This document shows, piece after piece, positions 29,382-36,942 of a stretch of 64,000 bases of DNA; within the stretch, counting starts at the first letter, position 1; every line of letters starts with the position of its first letter. The position numbers and the translations under genes were made by a program. This DNA comes from UBA1952 sp965246855. GTDB taxonomy: Bacteria > Bacteroidota > Bacteroidia > Chitinophagales > Chitinophagaceae. The DNA lies in the NCBI GenBank assembly GCA_965246855.1, contig CBDFFP010000004.1:71023-135022 (forward strand), given 5' to 3'. The notes beneath the pieces are model-generated. The model did not search any database and was not told the DNA's origin. It was given only the letters and a program-made list of their open reading frames with translations.

Positions 29382-29795
29382 CTATTGCTTCTTCCGCAAT
29401 TCATCCAACAGCATCTTCTTGAAATCGCGCTCGGCATCCACCAAAGCTGCGGCTTGTTGGGGTGTAATCACTTTCAGATAATCCTCGTTACAGCGTTTTT
29501 GAACGGAAAGGTCTTTTTGCTTGCATTCCATATTATTGTCTAAAAAGCGCATGGCCTCTTCCGGGTCTTGGCCGGCTTTGGCCGCCGCACCGCCACAGGT
29601 GTTCCGCAGATTTCGGCGCTCATTCTGGCAATTATTATATAAAGGCCAGAACTGCTGCGCCTGTTGCGGCGAAAGCTTTAGCCGGTCGGAAATAAAAGAG
29701 GTTTTGATAGCCTGAACACGACTTTTATCTACGCCTTGCGCTATAGAAACAAGAGAGCAAAACGTGAGGCAAAGAAGAGCAAAAAACGATTTCAT
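29382..29795 (-). CDS. Small periplasmic helical protein, Spy/CpxP-like
   Basis: This 137-residue protein has a signal peptide (MKSFFALLCLTFCSLVSIAQ). The mature helical domain contains LKLSPQQAQQFWPLYNN, an LTxxQ-like pattern seen in Spy/CpxP-type periplasmic chaperone-like proteins. Four cysteines lie in the mature part (NNCQNE, NTCGG, MECKQ, KRCNE) and could form two disulfides. It is encoded downstream of a sigma/anti-sigma pair on the same strand, so it may be an envelope-stress target or part of that operon. The function is inferred only. Confidence 0.55.
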   Translation of the reverse strand: MKSFFALLCLTFCSLVSIAQGVDKSRVQAIKTSFISDRLKLSPQQAQQFWPLYNNCQNERRNLRNTCGGAAAKAGQDPEEAMRFLDNNMECKQKDLSVQKRCNEDYLKVITPQQAAALVDAERDFKKMLLDELRKKQ

Positions 29796-29848
29796 GGCTT
29801 TACAGATAGGGAAACTTCGGGATTTATTTGGGGACTTTCTAACCGCTT

Positions 29849-30649
29849 TTACAGCAAGGCATCGTCGGAAAGAAAGGATTGAATTTCCTGGGCGTTTAAG
29901 TTGTGTACCGAAGACGTTCCTTCAAAAGATGCCTTTGGCAATTGCGCCTCAATTAAATCGGCATCAAAGTCGTCGGCATCCTGATAAACGTAATCCTGCA
30001 ACACTTTTTCGGGAACAGAAGCGAGGGCACGTTGCGCGGTTTTGACGGTGCTTTGCGGCGTTCCGGCCTGACGAATGCCGGTTGTTACAGCAATAATTAA
30101 AGCGGCAGCAGCAGCCCAGCGCATCACCTGAATAGGTATTGTTTTGCGCGTATGCAGGGGAATGATTTTCGGCGGCGCGTCGGTAGCAATTCGCTCCTGA
30201 ACCGACTGCGCAAACTGATTGAAGTAGCCTTTGGGAACAGCAAAAGGCATGTCGCGGGAAAGACCTTCCGGTTGGATTTCCTTATCGCTCACGGCAGCCA
30301 TTACGCCATCGGCGAAAGTTTCAAAATAGCCTTCCGGCGCTTGAAACACATTTTTGCGCGACAGTGATTCCTCAAAAGCGGCTTCTTCTATACGCTCCGC
30401 CAGCGACTGCGCAAACTGGGCGAAATAATTTTCGGGAAGGTCAAACGGCGCTTTTTTCGCAACACCGAAAGAAGGCATAGGTTCTGCAATCTCTTCATTT
30501 TCTTCCATCAAAATCCGCAACTTCAAGCTTTCGGAAAAGAAGGAGAAATACCCATCGGGCACGCGGAAAGGCATCGCCACGGGAAACGTCGCCAGCAAGC
30601 TTTGAATCGTCTTCAATTCTTCTACAATAACATGAGACCGGGCTTCCAT
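29849..30649 (-). CDS. Probable membrane anti-sigma protein with four YF repeats
   Basis: A 266-residue protein encoded 34 bp after an ECF sigma gene. It has one membrane segment (MRWAAAAALIIAVTTGI, about residues 171-187). Its N-terminal cytoplasmic part contains four copies of a motif of the type PFxxPxxYFxxFxxSL, with the YF pairs at residues 34, 75, 108 and 142. The C-terminal part is acidic. Position and topology (cytoplasmic repeats, one helix, short periplasmic tail) fit an anti-sigma factor. No zinc-binding anti-sigma motif is present. Confidence 0.65.
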   Translation of the reverse strand: MEARSHVIVEELKTIQSLLATFPVAMPFRVPDGYFSFFSESLKLRILMEENEEIAEPMPSFGVAKKAPFDLPENYFAQFAQSLAERIEEAAFEESLSRKNVFQAPEGYFETFADGVMAAVSDKEIQPEGLSRDMPFAVPKGYFNQFAQSVQERIATDAPPKIIPLHTRKTIPIQVMRWAAAAALIIAVTTGIRQAGTPQSTVKTAQRALASVPEKVLQDYVYQDADDFDADLIEAQLPKASFEGTSSVHNLNAQEIQSFLSDDALL

Positions 30650-30682
30650 AACGGCTTATGGACGCAGGCAGAGAAGAAGGGT

Positions 30683-31243
30683 TTAATCTTCTGGTTTGAA
30701 GTAGGCTTCAATTTTCTTCACGGCGTGGTGGTAGCTTGCTTTCAGCGCGCCCACGGAAGTACCCAGCATATCGCTCATTTTTTCGTAAGGCATCTCGTCA
30801 AAATAGCGCAGATTAAAAACCAGCCTTTGCTTTTCGGGCAGGCCCTGAATGGCTTTTTGCAGCTTCCATTCCAACTGCCGGTCATCAAATCCGGGCTGTG
30901 CAGCGAGGCGGTTGGAAAGGTCGGTTTCATCGTCGGAAAGCGACACAGAAGCGCGCCGCTTACGCTGCTCCAGGAACGTAAGTGTTTCGTTGGTGGCAAT
31001 GCGGTAGAGCCAGGTATAAAGCGCGCTTTGCTCCCGGAAATCGGCCAGTGCTTTCCACACTTTAATGAACACGTTTTGCAGCACGTCGTTCGTGTCTTCA
31101 TGGTCCATCACCATGCGGCGGACATGCCAGTAGAGGCGCTCCTGATAGGTTTTCACCAGTTGGTTGAAAGCGGCTTCTTTGGTGCGCTCTTCGCGAAACG
31201 CTACCAGAAGCGCCTTGTCATCTGTATAAACTGCTGCTGCCAT
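30683..31243 (-). CDS. ECF-type RNA polymerase sigma factor
   Basis: This 186-residue sigma-70 family protein starts at ATG 31243 (MAAAVYTDDKALLVAFREE). An upstream frame adds only a hydrophobic low-complexity leader. Region 2 is seen as HEDTNDVLQNVFIKVWKALADFREQSALYTWLYRIATN. Region 4 is seen as GLPEKQRLVFNLRYFDEMPYEKMSDMLGTSVGALKASYHHAVKKI. It directs transcription of a specific regulon and is probably controlled by the downstream membrane protein. Confidence 0.92.
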   Translation of the reverse strand: MAAAVYTDDKALLVAFREERTKEAAFNQLVKTYQERLYWHVRRMVMDHEDTNDVLQNVFIKVWKALADFREQSALYTWLYRIATNETLTFLEQRKRRASVSLSDDETDLSNRLAAQPGFDDRQLEWKLQKAIQGLPEKQRLVFNLRYFDEMPYEKMSDMLGTSVGALKASYHHAVKKIEAYFKPED

Positions 31244-31449
31244 GAAGGGCAAAAGTAGCAAGTAGAAAGTACCAAGTAGAAAGTAGAAAGACACAGGTAT
31301 GGCGTACCAAGAATCAAGAGCCAATAGTCAATAAGAAAATCAAGCACCTTCGCGAGGCGGCAAAGGAGAGATTTGCGTTGGACTGAACGTCATTAAGGCT
31401 ACTCCCTTCCTGCCCCGTCTTTTTACTTTCTACCTACCTTCTACTCACA

Positions 31450-32034
31450 ATGAACTACCTCGGCCACGCTTTCTTTTCCGGCTCCGGCGATGCGGCGCTG
31501 CTCACGGGCAACCTGATGGGCGATTATGTGAAAGGAAGCACGGCGCTTGCGGCTTTGCCCGGAGAAATTCAGAAAGGCATTTTGCTTCACCGGCAGATTG
31601 ATGCGTTTACGGATACGCACCCGGCGACCTTGCGTGCGGCCCTACCCTTCCGCGAGATTTATGGACGCTACGCCCCGGCGCTTATGGATGTTTTTTACGA
31701 CCATTTTCTGGCCAATGACCCAGCGTGTTTTGAGAGCGAGAAAAGTTTGTTCGGCTTCACGCAGGACGTGTACGCGCAAGTGGAAACGCAAAGAGATTTC
31801 TTCCCGGAAAAGTTTGCGCGCACGTTTGACGCAATGAAGACGCAGAACTGGCTCTATCATTACCGGACGCTGGGCGGGTTACAGAAATCGCTGGGCGGGC
31901 TGCAACGGCGCGCCAACTACCTGCCGGACGTGGAAGACGCGTACCGGATTTTCATTGGTTACTACCATATTCTCTCGCAGTGCTGGCAAGAAGTGGGCGA
32001 TGCGATGCGGAAAGCTTTTTTGCCGAAGCCTTAG
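31450..32034 (+). CDS. acpH: Acyl carrier protein phosphodiesterase
   Basis: A 194-residue protein with the hallmark start MNYLGHAFFSG, then LLTGNLMGDYVKG, GILLHRQIDAFTDTHP and LMDVFYDHFLAND. The conserved His/Asp residues are those of the ACP hydrolyase (HD-like) family that removes the phosphopantetheine arm from ACP. The length is typical. The upstream gap contains low-complexity AGTAGAAAG-type repeats. Confidence 0.88.
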   Translation: MNYLGHAFFSGSGDAALLTGNLMGDYVKGSTALAALPGEIQKGILLHRQIDAFTDTHPATLRAALPFREIYGRYAPALMDVFYDHFLANDPACFESEKSLFGFTQDVYAQVETQRDFFPEKFARTFDAMKTQNWLYHYRTLGGLQKSLGGLQRRANYLPDVEDAYRIFIGYYHILSQCWQEVGDAMRKAFLPKP

Positions 32035-32047
32035 TAAGAGCAGGCGT

Positions 32048-32055
32048 TATTTTTG
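32048..32055 (+). promoter_or_regulatory. TAnnTTTG element before the serine hydrolase gene
   Basis: TATTTTTG ends 13 bp before the ATG at 32069. It matches the Bacteroidota -7 consensus and implies a very short 5' leader. Confidence 0.45.
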
Positions 32056-32068
32056 CCGCCGCCCGGAA

Positions 32069-33295
32069 ATGCCCTACTTCTGGCAACCCTTTCTTTTGAA
32101 AATCACGACTTCTTTTTTAGCGCTTCTTACCTGCTTCACGCTGGCCTGCAAACCGGGCGGCGAAAAAGCCGCTGCCCATCCGCCCAAAAAGCCTCAGTTC
32201 GGCGAACCGGCAAAGGGCTTCCGGCCCCTTAACATTCCCTACGCCGACACCAACAACGCCCGCTGGCGCGCCGTGCGCAACCGTCTAGATTCTTTCTACC
32301 AAACCCAAACCCGCGCGGGCTTTAATGGCTCGGTGCTGGTGGGTTTCCGAGGGCAAATTCTCTACGAGCGGTACTTTGGTTATGCGGATAAAGAAGCCGG
32401 AAAATTCTGGTCGCCGACAACGCCGTCGCAGCTCGCTTCTACGTCTAAAACTTTTACGGGCGCGGCGGTTTTATTTCTTCATCAGCGCAACTACCTGAAC
32501 ATTGACTCGCCCGTGCGGAGCTATCTCTCCGGCTTTCCGTACCCGGAACTGACGGTGCGGATGCTGCTGTGCCACCGCAGCGGATTGCCCGATTACCTGC
32601 ACTGGGTGCCGAATTTCCGCAAGAGTATGGCGCCGATATACAACCCGGAATTGGTAGGGCTTTTCAGCCGACACCGACCCGCGCTGGAGTTCCGGCCCAA
32701 CACGCGGTTTAAGTACTCCAACAGCAATTACGCGATGCTGGCCTCGGTGATTGAAGCGGTAACGGAAATGACCTACGCCGACTTCATGAAGAAATATATT
32801 TTTGACGCGGTGGGCTTGCGGAATACCTACGTTTACAACCCTGCCAACGGCCTGCCGCCCAACGCAACGGTGAGCTACAAACCCGGTTGGGGCCGCGAGC
32901 CGGTTACGTTTTCCGACGGCGTGTATGGCGACAAAGGCATCTACAGCACGGTACAGGATATGTACCGCTGGGACCAAAGCTTTTACCAACAAACACTGGT
33001 GGACAGCAATACGCAGCAACTGGCGTATGCGCCTTGTTCATTTGAAAGGCCGGGCGTGAAAAACTATGGCCTCGGCTGGCGGATGCTGTGCTACGAAGAC
33101 GGCTATAAAGTGATCTACCACAACGGCTGGTGGCACGGCAACAACACCTGCTTCTACCGCTTTGTGATGGACAATTTCACCATCATCGTGCTGGGCAACA
33201 AATACACGGGCAGCATATACCGGCAGCCGCCTGTGGTGTATAACATCGTGCAGGGAACAAGCGGGGAACGGCAGGGATTTGAGGGAGAGGAGTAG
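32069..33295 (+). CDS. Lipoprotein serine hydrolase, beta-lactamase/PBP-like
   Basis: A 408-residue protein. ATG 32069 places a lipoprotein signal (LLTCFTLAC, lipobox TLAC) at the N-terminus; the longer frame upstream only overlaps acpH. The class C beta-lactamase-like fold shows SxxK (STSKTFTG), YxN (YSNSNYAML) and a C-terminal block YHNGWWHGNNTCF in place of the KTG box. Members are mostly peptidases or esterases acting on cell wall or D-amino peptides. It is probably anchored in the outer membrane or periplasm. A terminator follows 14 bp after the stop. Confidence 0.85.
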   Translation: MPYFWQPFLLKITTSFLALLTCFTLACKPGGEKAAAHPPKKPQFGEPAKGFRPLNIPYADTNNARWRAVRNRLDSFYQTQTRAGFNGSVLVGFRGQILYERYFGYADKEAGKFWSPTTPSQLASTSKTFTGAAVLFLHQRNYLNIDSPVRSYLSGFPYPELTVRMLLCHRSGLPDYLHWVPNFRKSMAPIYNPELVGLFSRHRPALEFRPNTRFKYSNSNYAMLASVIEAVTEMTYADFMKKYIFDAVGLRNTYVYNPANGLPPNATVSYKPGWGREPVTFSDGVYGDKGIYSTVQDMYRWDQSFYQQTLVDSNTQQLAYAPCSFERPGVKNYGLGWRMLCYEDGYKVIYHNGWWHGNNTCFYRFVMDNFTIIVLGNKYTGSIYRQPPVVYNIVQGTSGERQGFEGEE

Positions 33296-33309
33296 AAGGT
33301 TTTCTTCCA

Positions 33310-33348
33310 AAAACACCCGTCCGGTTTGTGAAACCGGACGGGTGTTTT
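33310..33348. terminator. Strong bidirectional hairpin terminator
   Basis: An 18-bp stem runs from AAAACACCCGTCC to GGACGGGTGTTTT around a short loop. It has A/T tracts on both sides, so it works in both directions between the convergent genes ending at 33295 and 33384. Confidence 0.92.
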
Positions 33349-33383
33349 ACATTGTGGTGGAAACATGTTGCGCGTTTCGCTGG

Positions 33384-33710
33384 TTATCGGCGAATTGCCT
33401 TGTCTTTGTATCTAATAACAAATTCGCGTGCCTCAACCATTGACTGCGGATAAGAAACATAGTTTTCCCGAATTTTCTTTTTCAATTCACCGGCACCTTC
33501 TTGATAAATGTGCTGAAAGAAAAACCCATTTTCAATAAGAAACTCAACCACAGCCCAACCTTGGTCGTCTTTTTTGCGAGGTGGACGAAAACGATGCGCT
33601 AAAAGAATCATCTCCTTACCACAAGCAGTACACACCTCGAACTTCTTCGGGGATAAAGGAGAAAGATTGCAAGCTTTTCGGCAGAACAAGCACACTTTTT
33701 TATGGCCCAT
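33384..33710 (-). CDS. Small zinc-ribbon-like protein of unknown role
   Basis: This 108-residue protein starts with a CLFC (residues 7-10) and CTAC (27-30) pair, plus Cys14, suggesting a zinc ribbon. A basic stretch follows (HRFRPPRKKDD), then a helical C-terminal domain (VVEFLIENGFFFQHIYQEGAGELKKKIRENYVSYP). The combination suggests nucleic acid or protein binding. It lies just beyond the purB 3' duplication and could belong either to the older chromosomal context or to the inserted segment. Confidence 0.6.
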   Translation of the reverse strand: MGHKKVCLFCRKACNLSPLSPKKFEVCTACGKEMILLAHRFRPPRKKDDQGWAVVEFLIENGFFFQHIYQEGAGELKKKIRENYVSYPQSMVEAREFVIRYKDKAIRR

Positions 33711-33725
33711 TTTGAGTGGATTTTT

Positions 33726-33880
33726 CTAAAGGTGAATCTCCTCCCCCACATACCCCTGCGGCGTAACCGCCCGTAATTCCGCTTTCACACTCTCCGCAAC
33801 ATCCAGCCCGTTAATAAAGCCGCGCATTGTTTCGGCGGTGATGCTGCACTTTCCGCACGTCATTTCTTTCAATGCTGCGG
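33726..33880 (-). pseudogene. Duplicated 3' fragment of purB
   Basis: On the minus strand about 45 codons encode ALKEMTCGK, SITAETMRGFINGLDV, then ESVKAELRAVTPQGYVGE and a stop at 33726. The intact purB (ending at 35543) has the same sequence with few changes (ALKELTRGK, GITAETMRGFIDGLDV, DSVKAELRAV). DNA identity is high but not complete, and similarity stops near 33880. The frame is intact to its stop, but there is no N-terminal part. The two copies form direct repeats around the toxin-antitoxin-chaperone genes. Confidence 0.92.
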
Positions 33881-33906
33881 ATAGCTTTCTCTATTAAATA
33901 AAATTA

Positions 33907-34413
33907 TTAGATAACAGGCTGGAACAGTTTGGGGTCTATAATCGGCAAAATGGCCCGGTCTAGATGCGTTCCGCGAAACAAGGCACTAAAGCTCCCCCGC
34001 GCAGTGGAAAGCGCAATAGAGTTGAGCGTAACGGCCAGACCGGGAAGCACGGTTGCATGGTTGTCCTTGTGAACAACGGCCTCCTCATAATTATCAATAT
34101 AAAAGGCAATTCCGGTAGTGAGTTTGCCCAGCACCGTTTCCGGTTCGGAAGACTGACCGTTTTCAGCCGTAAGAACCGTAACAAATACGCGGATGGAAAC
34201 TAGCTTTTGTGCAGCATCCAACGTCATTTCAAGGCTTATACTGAAGGCACAATCCACTGGCTCCAACGCCGTTTCTGAAGCGGCGGAAAGGGAAAATTCT
34301 ACGATGTCCACCCGGTCTATCCGAAGGCCGACGTGGACACCGGCAGGCGTAGATGATTTTGCGGGAGTCGCCTTCAGAGACGACTTAAGCGCCTTTGTAG
34401 GGTTAGAAGCCAT
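33907..34413 (-). CDS. SecB-like chaperone of a toxin-antitoxin module
   Basis: A 168-residue protein with a low-complexity basic N-terminus (residues 1-22). A beta-rich body follows (VHVGLRIDRVDIVEFSLS, LEPVDCAFSISLEMT, LVSIRVFVTVLT). Its C-terminal block SIALSTARGSFSALFRGT ... LPIIDPKLF resembles the conserved end of SecB-like proteins encoded with HigBA systems. In such TAC systems the chaperone binds a C-terminal addiction segment of the antitoxin and protects it. Its start overlaps the antitoxin gene end by 11 bp, and it is third in the order toxin-antitoxin-chaperone, as in the Mycobacterium tuberculosis HigB1-HigA1-Rv1957 system. The family call is by pattern, without an alignment. Confidence 0.65.
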   Translation of the reverse strand: MASNPTKALKSSLKATPAKSSTPAGVHVGLRIDRVDIVEFSLSAASETALEPVDCAFSISLEMTLDAAQKLVSIRVFVTVLTAENGQSSEPETVLGKLTTGIAFYIDNYEEAVVHKDNHATVLPGLAVTLNSIALSTARGSFSALFRGTHLDRAILPIIDPKLFQPVI

Positions 34414-34927
34414 AAAGCGCGCCGGACGGGATGTCGGATATTTTATTCTTCTTACAAATACTTACAATTTGTCCGCTTTTCAAAACAAAAGACTGGTCGT
34501 TGGGCCAGTCTTTTGTTTGCATTTCGGGCTGTGGCAGCGCCATTTTGTGGGCAGGAGCCGCCGCTGATACCATCACGGCAACATATTTCACTACTTCTTT
34601 GGACGGTTGTGCAGGAGTCGTTACCAGCAGTTCAATGCCCAGATGTTCCTGAATCGTAAAAAGCAAATCCACCGTAAAATTGTGTCTGCCGCTGATCCAC
34701 TTCGAGACTTCGGACTGCTTTCTGCCCATTGCTTCCGCGAATGTTTTAAGCACACCGTGCCGGTCGCCATATTTGGCAACAATGGCGTCGTAAATCCGGT
34801 CGCCCAGTTCCATAAGTTGTTCTGTGCGGCGTTGGCGGGCTGGATTGGCGCGTGCCATAAACCGTTCCAAAGTGGGGCTGGTGTAAATCTCCGCAGGGGC
34901 GGATATTTTTTTAGTTTGATTCTTCAT
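34403..34927 (-). CDS. HigA-like antitoxin with C-terminal extension
   Basis: A 174-residue protein from ATG 34927. A helix-turn-helix Xre/HigA domain covers about residues 40-100 (LKTFAEAMGRKQSEVSKWISGRHNFTVDLLFTIQEHLGIELL). About 70 extra residues follow (VKYVAVMVSAAAP ... SFVLKSGQIVSICKKN ... SGALYGF), with a hydrophobic and aromatic tail. Plain HigA proteins end soon after the HTH. A tail like this fits the chaperone-addiction region of TAC antitoxins. The gene overlaps the toxin end by 17 bp and the chaperone start by 11 bp, so the three are translationally coupled. It probably represses its own promoter. Confidence 0.8.
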   Translation of the reverse strand: MKNQTKKISAPAEIYTSPTLERFMARANPARQRRTEQLMELGDRIYDAIVAKYGDRHGVLKTFAEAMGRKQSEVSKWISGRHNFTVDLLFTIQEHLGIELLVTTPAQPSKEVVKYVAVMVSAAAPAHKMALPQPEMQTKDWPNDQSFVLKSGQIVSICKKNKISDIPSGALYGF

Positions 34928-35438
34928 CAAGGTTGTTGGAGTCGAATGTTAAGTTGCCTTCTAAATCCAAGCCATCAGTTGTAAAACGAAGGTTACCATC
35001 TGCTCTTCGTGTTTCTATATCGTTTGCGACTTGTCCCAGAAATTTCACTTCACCTTCAAGCACTTTGTCGTCTTGCCATGCCCGTACGTTTTTAGGCGCA
35101 CCGCTGCCCAGAATTACCAGCCGTTCACCATACCTAATACAGTACAGTCGCAACGCTTGCGCAGGATAATCGCGGAGGGCGTGAACAAATTCTTGTCCTC
35201 TGGTGCTGGCCTCGTCCCGGTAATGTTGTTCCTGCGCGCCAAATTTTTGGGCTTGTAGCAGCATTCTGTCCAGCATGTTGTCCAATGCGTCTGGATACTG
35301 CTCTTCATGGGCTTGGAGAAATTTTTCAAACAAGGTTATTCCTTCCTCTATCAGATAAACGGTGTAAAAAGAGCAGCGGCGACCAGACCACGGCAATTTC
35401 ACCAGCCTATACTTAACCGAAGAGTGAATCTTGGACAA
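34911..35438 (-). CDS. HigB/RelE-like toxin
   Basis: A 175-residue protein with a TTG start at 35438. The body matches the HigB/Gp49-type toxin fold: VKLPWSGRRCSFYTVYLIEEG, then EFVHALRDYP, ALRLYCIRYGERLVILGSGAPKNVRAWQDD and LGQVANDIE. Such toxins are ribosome-dependent or free mRNA endonucleases. It is longer than many HigB proteins because of a C-terminal tail of about 35 residues (RADGNLRFTTDGLDLEGNLTFD). It is the first gene of a three-gene overlapping operon directly downstream of purB, with its own promoter. Confidence 0.8.
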   Translation of the reverse strand: MSKIHSSVKYRLVKLPWSGRRCSFYTVYLIEEGITLFEKFLQAHEEQYPDALDNMLDRMLLQAQKFGAQEQHYRDEASTRGQEFVHALRDYPAQALRLYCIRYGERLVILGSGAPKNVRAWQDDKVLEGEVKFLGQVANDIETRRADGNLRFTTDGLDLEGNLTFDSNNLDEESN

Positions 35439-35499
35439 AACTAACAGTTTTTCTGGTAAAAGAGTTCTCTAAAAGGTTTTTTGGGTCACTTTATACGTT

Positions 35500-35507
35500 C
35501 AAAGATA
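35500..35507 (-). promoter_or_regulatory. TAnnTTTG element upstream of the toxin gene
   Basis: On the minus strand TATCTTTG lies 62 bp before the toxin start codon, in the 104-bp gap after purB. It matches the Bacteroidota -7 consensus exactly, so the module carries its own promoter. Confidence 0.6.
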
Positions 35508-35542
35508 GCTTCAGGGTGTTTTATAGCTCCCTGCCTCGCTGT

Positions 35543-36895
35543 CTAACTGCGTACCAATTCTTTAGAGACTCCTTCCCCCACATACCCCTGCGGCGTAACC
35601 GCCCGTAACTCCGCTTTCACGCTATCCGCAACGTCCAAGCCGTCAATAAAGCCGCGCATCGTTTCGGCGGTGATGCCGCCCTTTCCGCGTGTCAATTCTT
35701 TTAGCGCTTCGTAGGGCTGCGGGTAATTTTCGCGGCGTAGAATGGTTTGGATAGCTTCGGCCACCACGGCCCAGTTGGCTTCCAAGTCAGCGTTCAATTT
35801 TTCGGCGTTCAGGAGCAGCTTGTTCATCCCTGCCTCCAACGAAATAAGGGAAAGAAAGCTATGCGCCACTGGCACGCCCAACACGCGCAAAACCGTGCTG
35901 TCGGTCAGGTCGCGTTGCAGGCGGGAAATGGGCAGCTTTCCGGCCAGGTGCTCGTAGAGCGCGTTGGCGATGCCGAGGTTTCCTTCTGCGTTTTCAAAGT
36001 CAATGGGGTTCACCTTGTGAGGCATCGCTGAAGAGCCGATTTCCCCCGCTTTGGTCTTCTGTTTAAAGTATTCCAGCGAGACGTACGTCCACACGTCGCG
36101 GGCAAAATCTATCAGGATGGTGTTGATGCGCTTCAGCGCGTCCAACTGCGCGGCAAGGTGGTCGTAAGGCTCAATCTGCGTGGTGCGCTTTGTGCGCGTC
36201 AGACTTAATTTCTCTTCCAAAAAGCGCTTCCCGAAAGCCGCCCAATCCTTTTGCGGGAAAGCCACGTGGTGCGCGTTAAATCCACCGGTTGCGCCACCGA
36301 ATTTGGCGCGGTGCGGAATGGTGCGGAGCATCTCCAACTGTCCTTCCAAACGCTCGGCAAACACGGCCCATTCGCGGCCCAGCGTCGTAGGCGAAGCAGG
36401 TTGTCCATGCGTGCGCGCCAACATCGGGATGCGTTCCCATTCGCGGGCCTGCGACCACAAAAGCGCAATCATCTTTTCCAACTGCGGGTAATATACCTGC
36501 TCCAGCGCATCGCGGAAAAGCATGGGCATCGCCGTGTTGTTGATGTCCTGCGAGGTCAGGCCGAAATGAATCCATTCCTGCACCGCTCCCCCACCCATCT
36601 GCGCCAGCTTTTCTTTCAGGAAATACTCCACCGCCTTCACGTCGTGGGCCGTGGTGCGTTCCAGCGTTTTGATGCGCTCTGCATCAGCTTCGGAAAACGT
36701 TTCGTACAGCGCTCGCAGGCTTTCCGCCGTCAGCATTTCGGGCAGGGAGAAAATTCCTTCTTCCGCCAGCGCCAAAAAATATTCCACCTCCACCCGCACG
36801 CGATAGTGAATCAGTCCATACTCGGAGAAGAAAGGCGCAAGTGCGGCCACCTTGCTGCGGTAGCGGCCATCAATAGAAGAAATAGCGGTGAGCAA
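35543..36895 (-). CDS. purB: Adenylosuccinate lyase
   Basis: A 450-residue protein catalysing two steps of purine synthesis: SAICAR to AICAR, and adenylosuccinate to AMP. The fumarase/aspartase signature is GSSAMPHKVNPIDFENAEGN around residue 275. The start TAISSIDGRYRSKV and the ARTHGQPASPTTLG segment are typical of PurB. Only a TTG at 36895 gives the full N-terminus; an in-frame stop lies 24 bp upstream without an ATG. Its 3' end is duplicated at 33726-33880, and this copy encodes the usual C-terminus. Confidence 0.95.
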   Translation of the reverse strand: MLTAISSIDGRYRSKVAALAPFFSEYGLIHYRVRVEVEYFLALAEEGIFSLPEMLTAESLRALYETFSEADAERIKTLERTTAHDVKAVEYFLKEKLAQMGGGAVQEWIHFGLTSQDINNTAMPMLFRDALEQVYYPQLEKMIALLWSQAREWERIPMLARTHGQPASPTTLGREWAVFAERLEGQLEMLRTIPHRAKFGGATGGFNAHHVAFPQKDWAAFGKRFLEEKLSLTRTKRTTQIEPYDHLAAQLDALKRINTILIDFARDVWTYVSLEYFKQKTKAGEIGSSAMPHKVNPIDFENAEGNLGIANALYEHLAGKLPISRLQRDLTDSTVLRVLGVPVAHSFLSLISLEAGMNKLLLNAEKLNADLEANWAVVAEAIQTILRRENYPQPYEALKELTRGKGGITAETMRGFIDGLDVADSVKAELRAVTPQGYVGEGVSKELVRS

Positions 36896-36942
36896 CGAGT
36901 AATGATTAGTGGTTAATGATTAGTGATTAATGGCTTCAAGGC

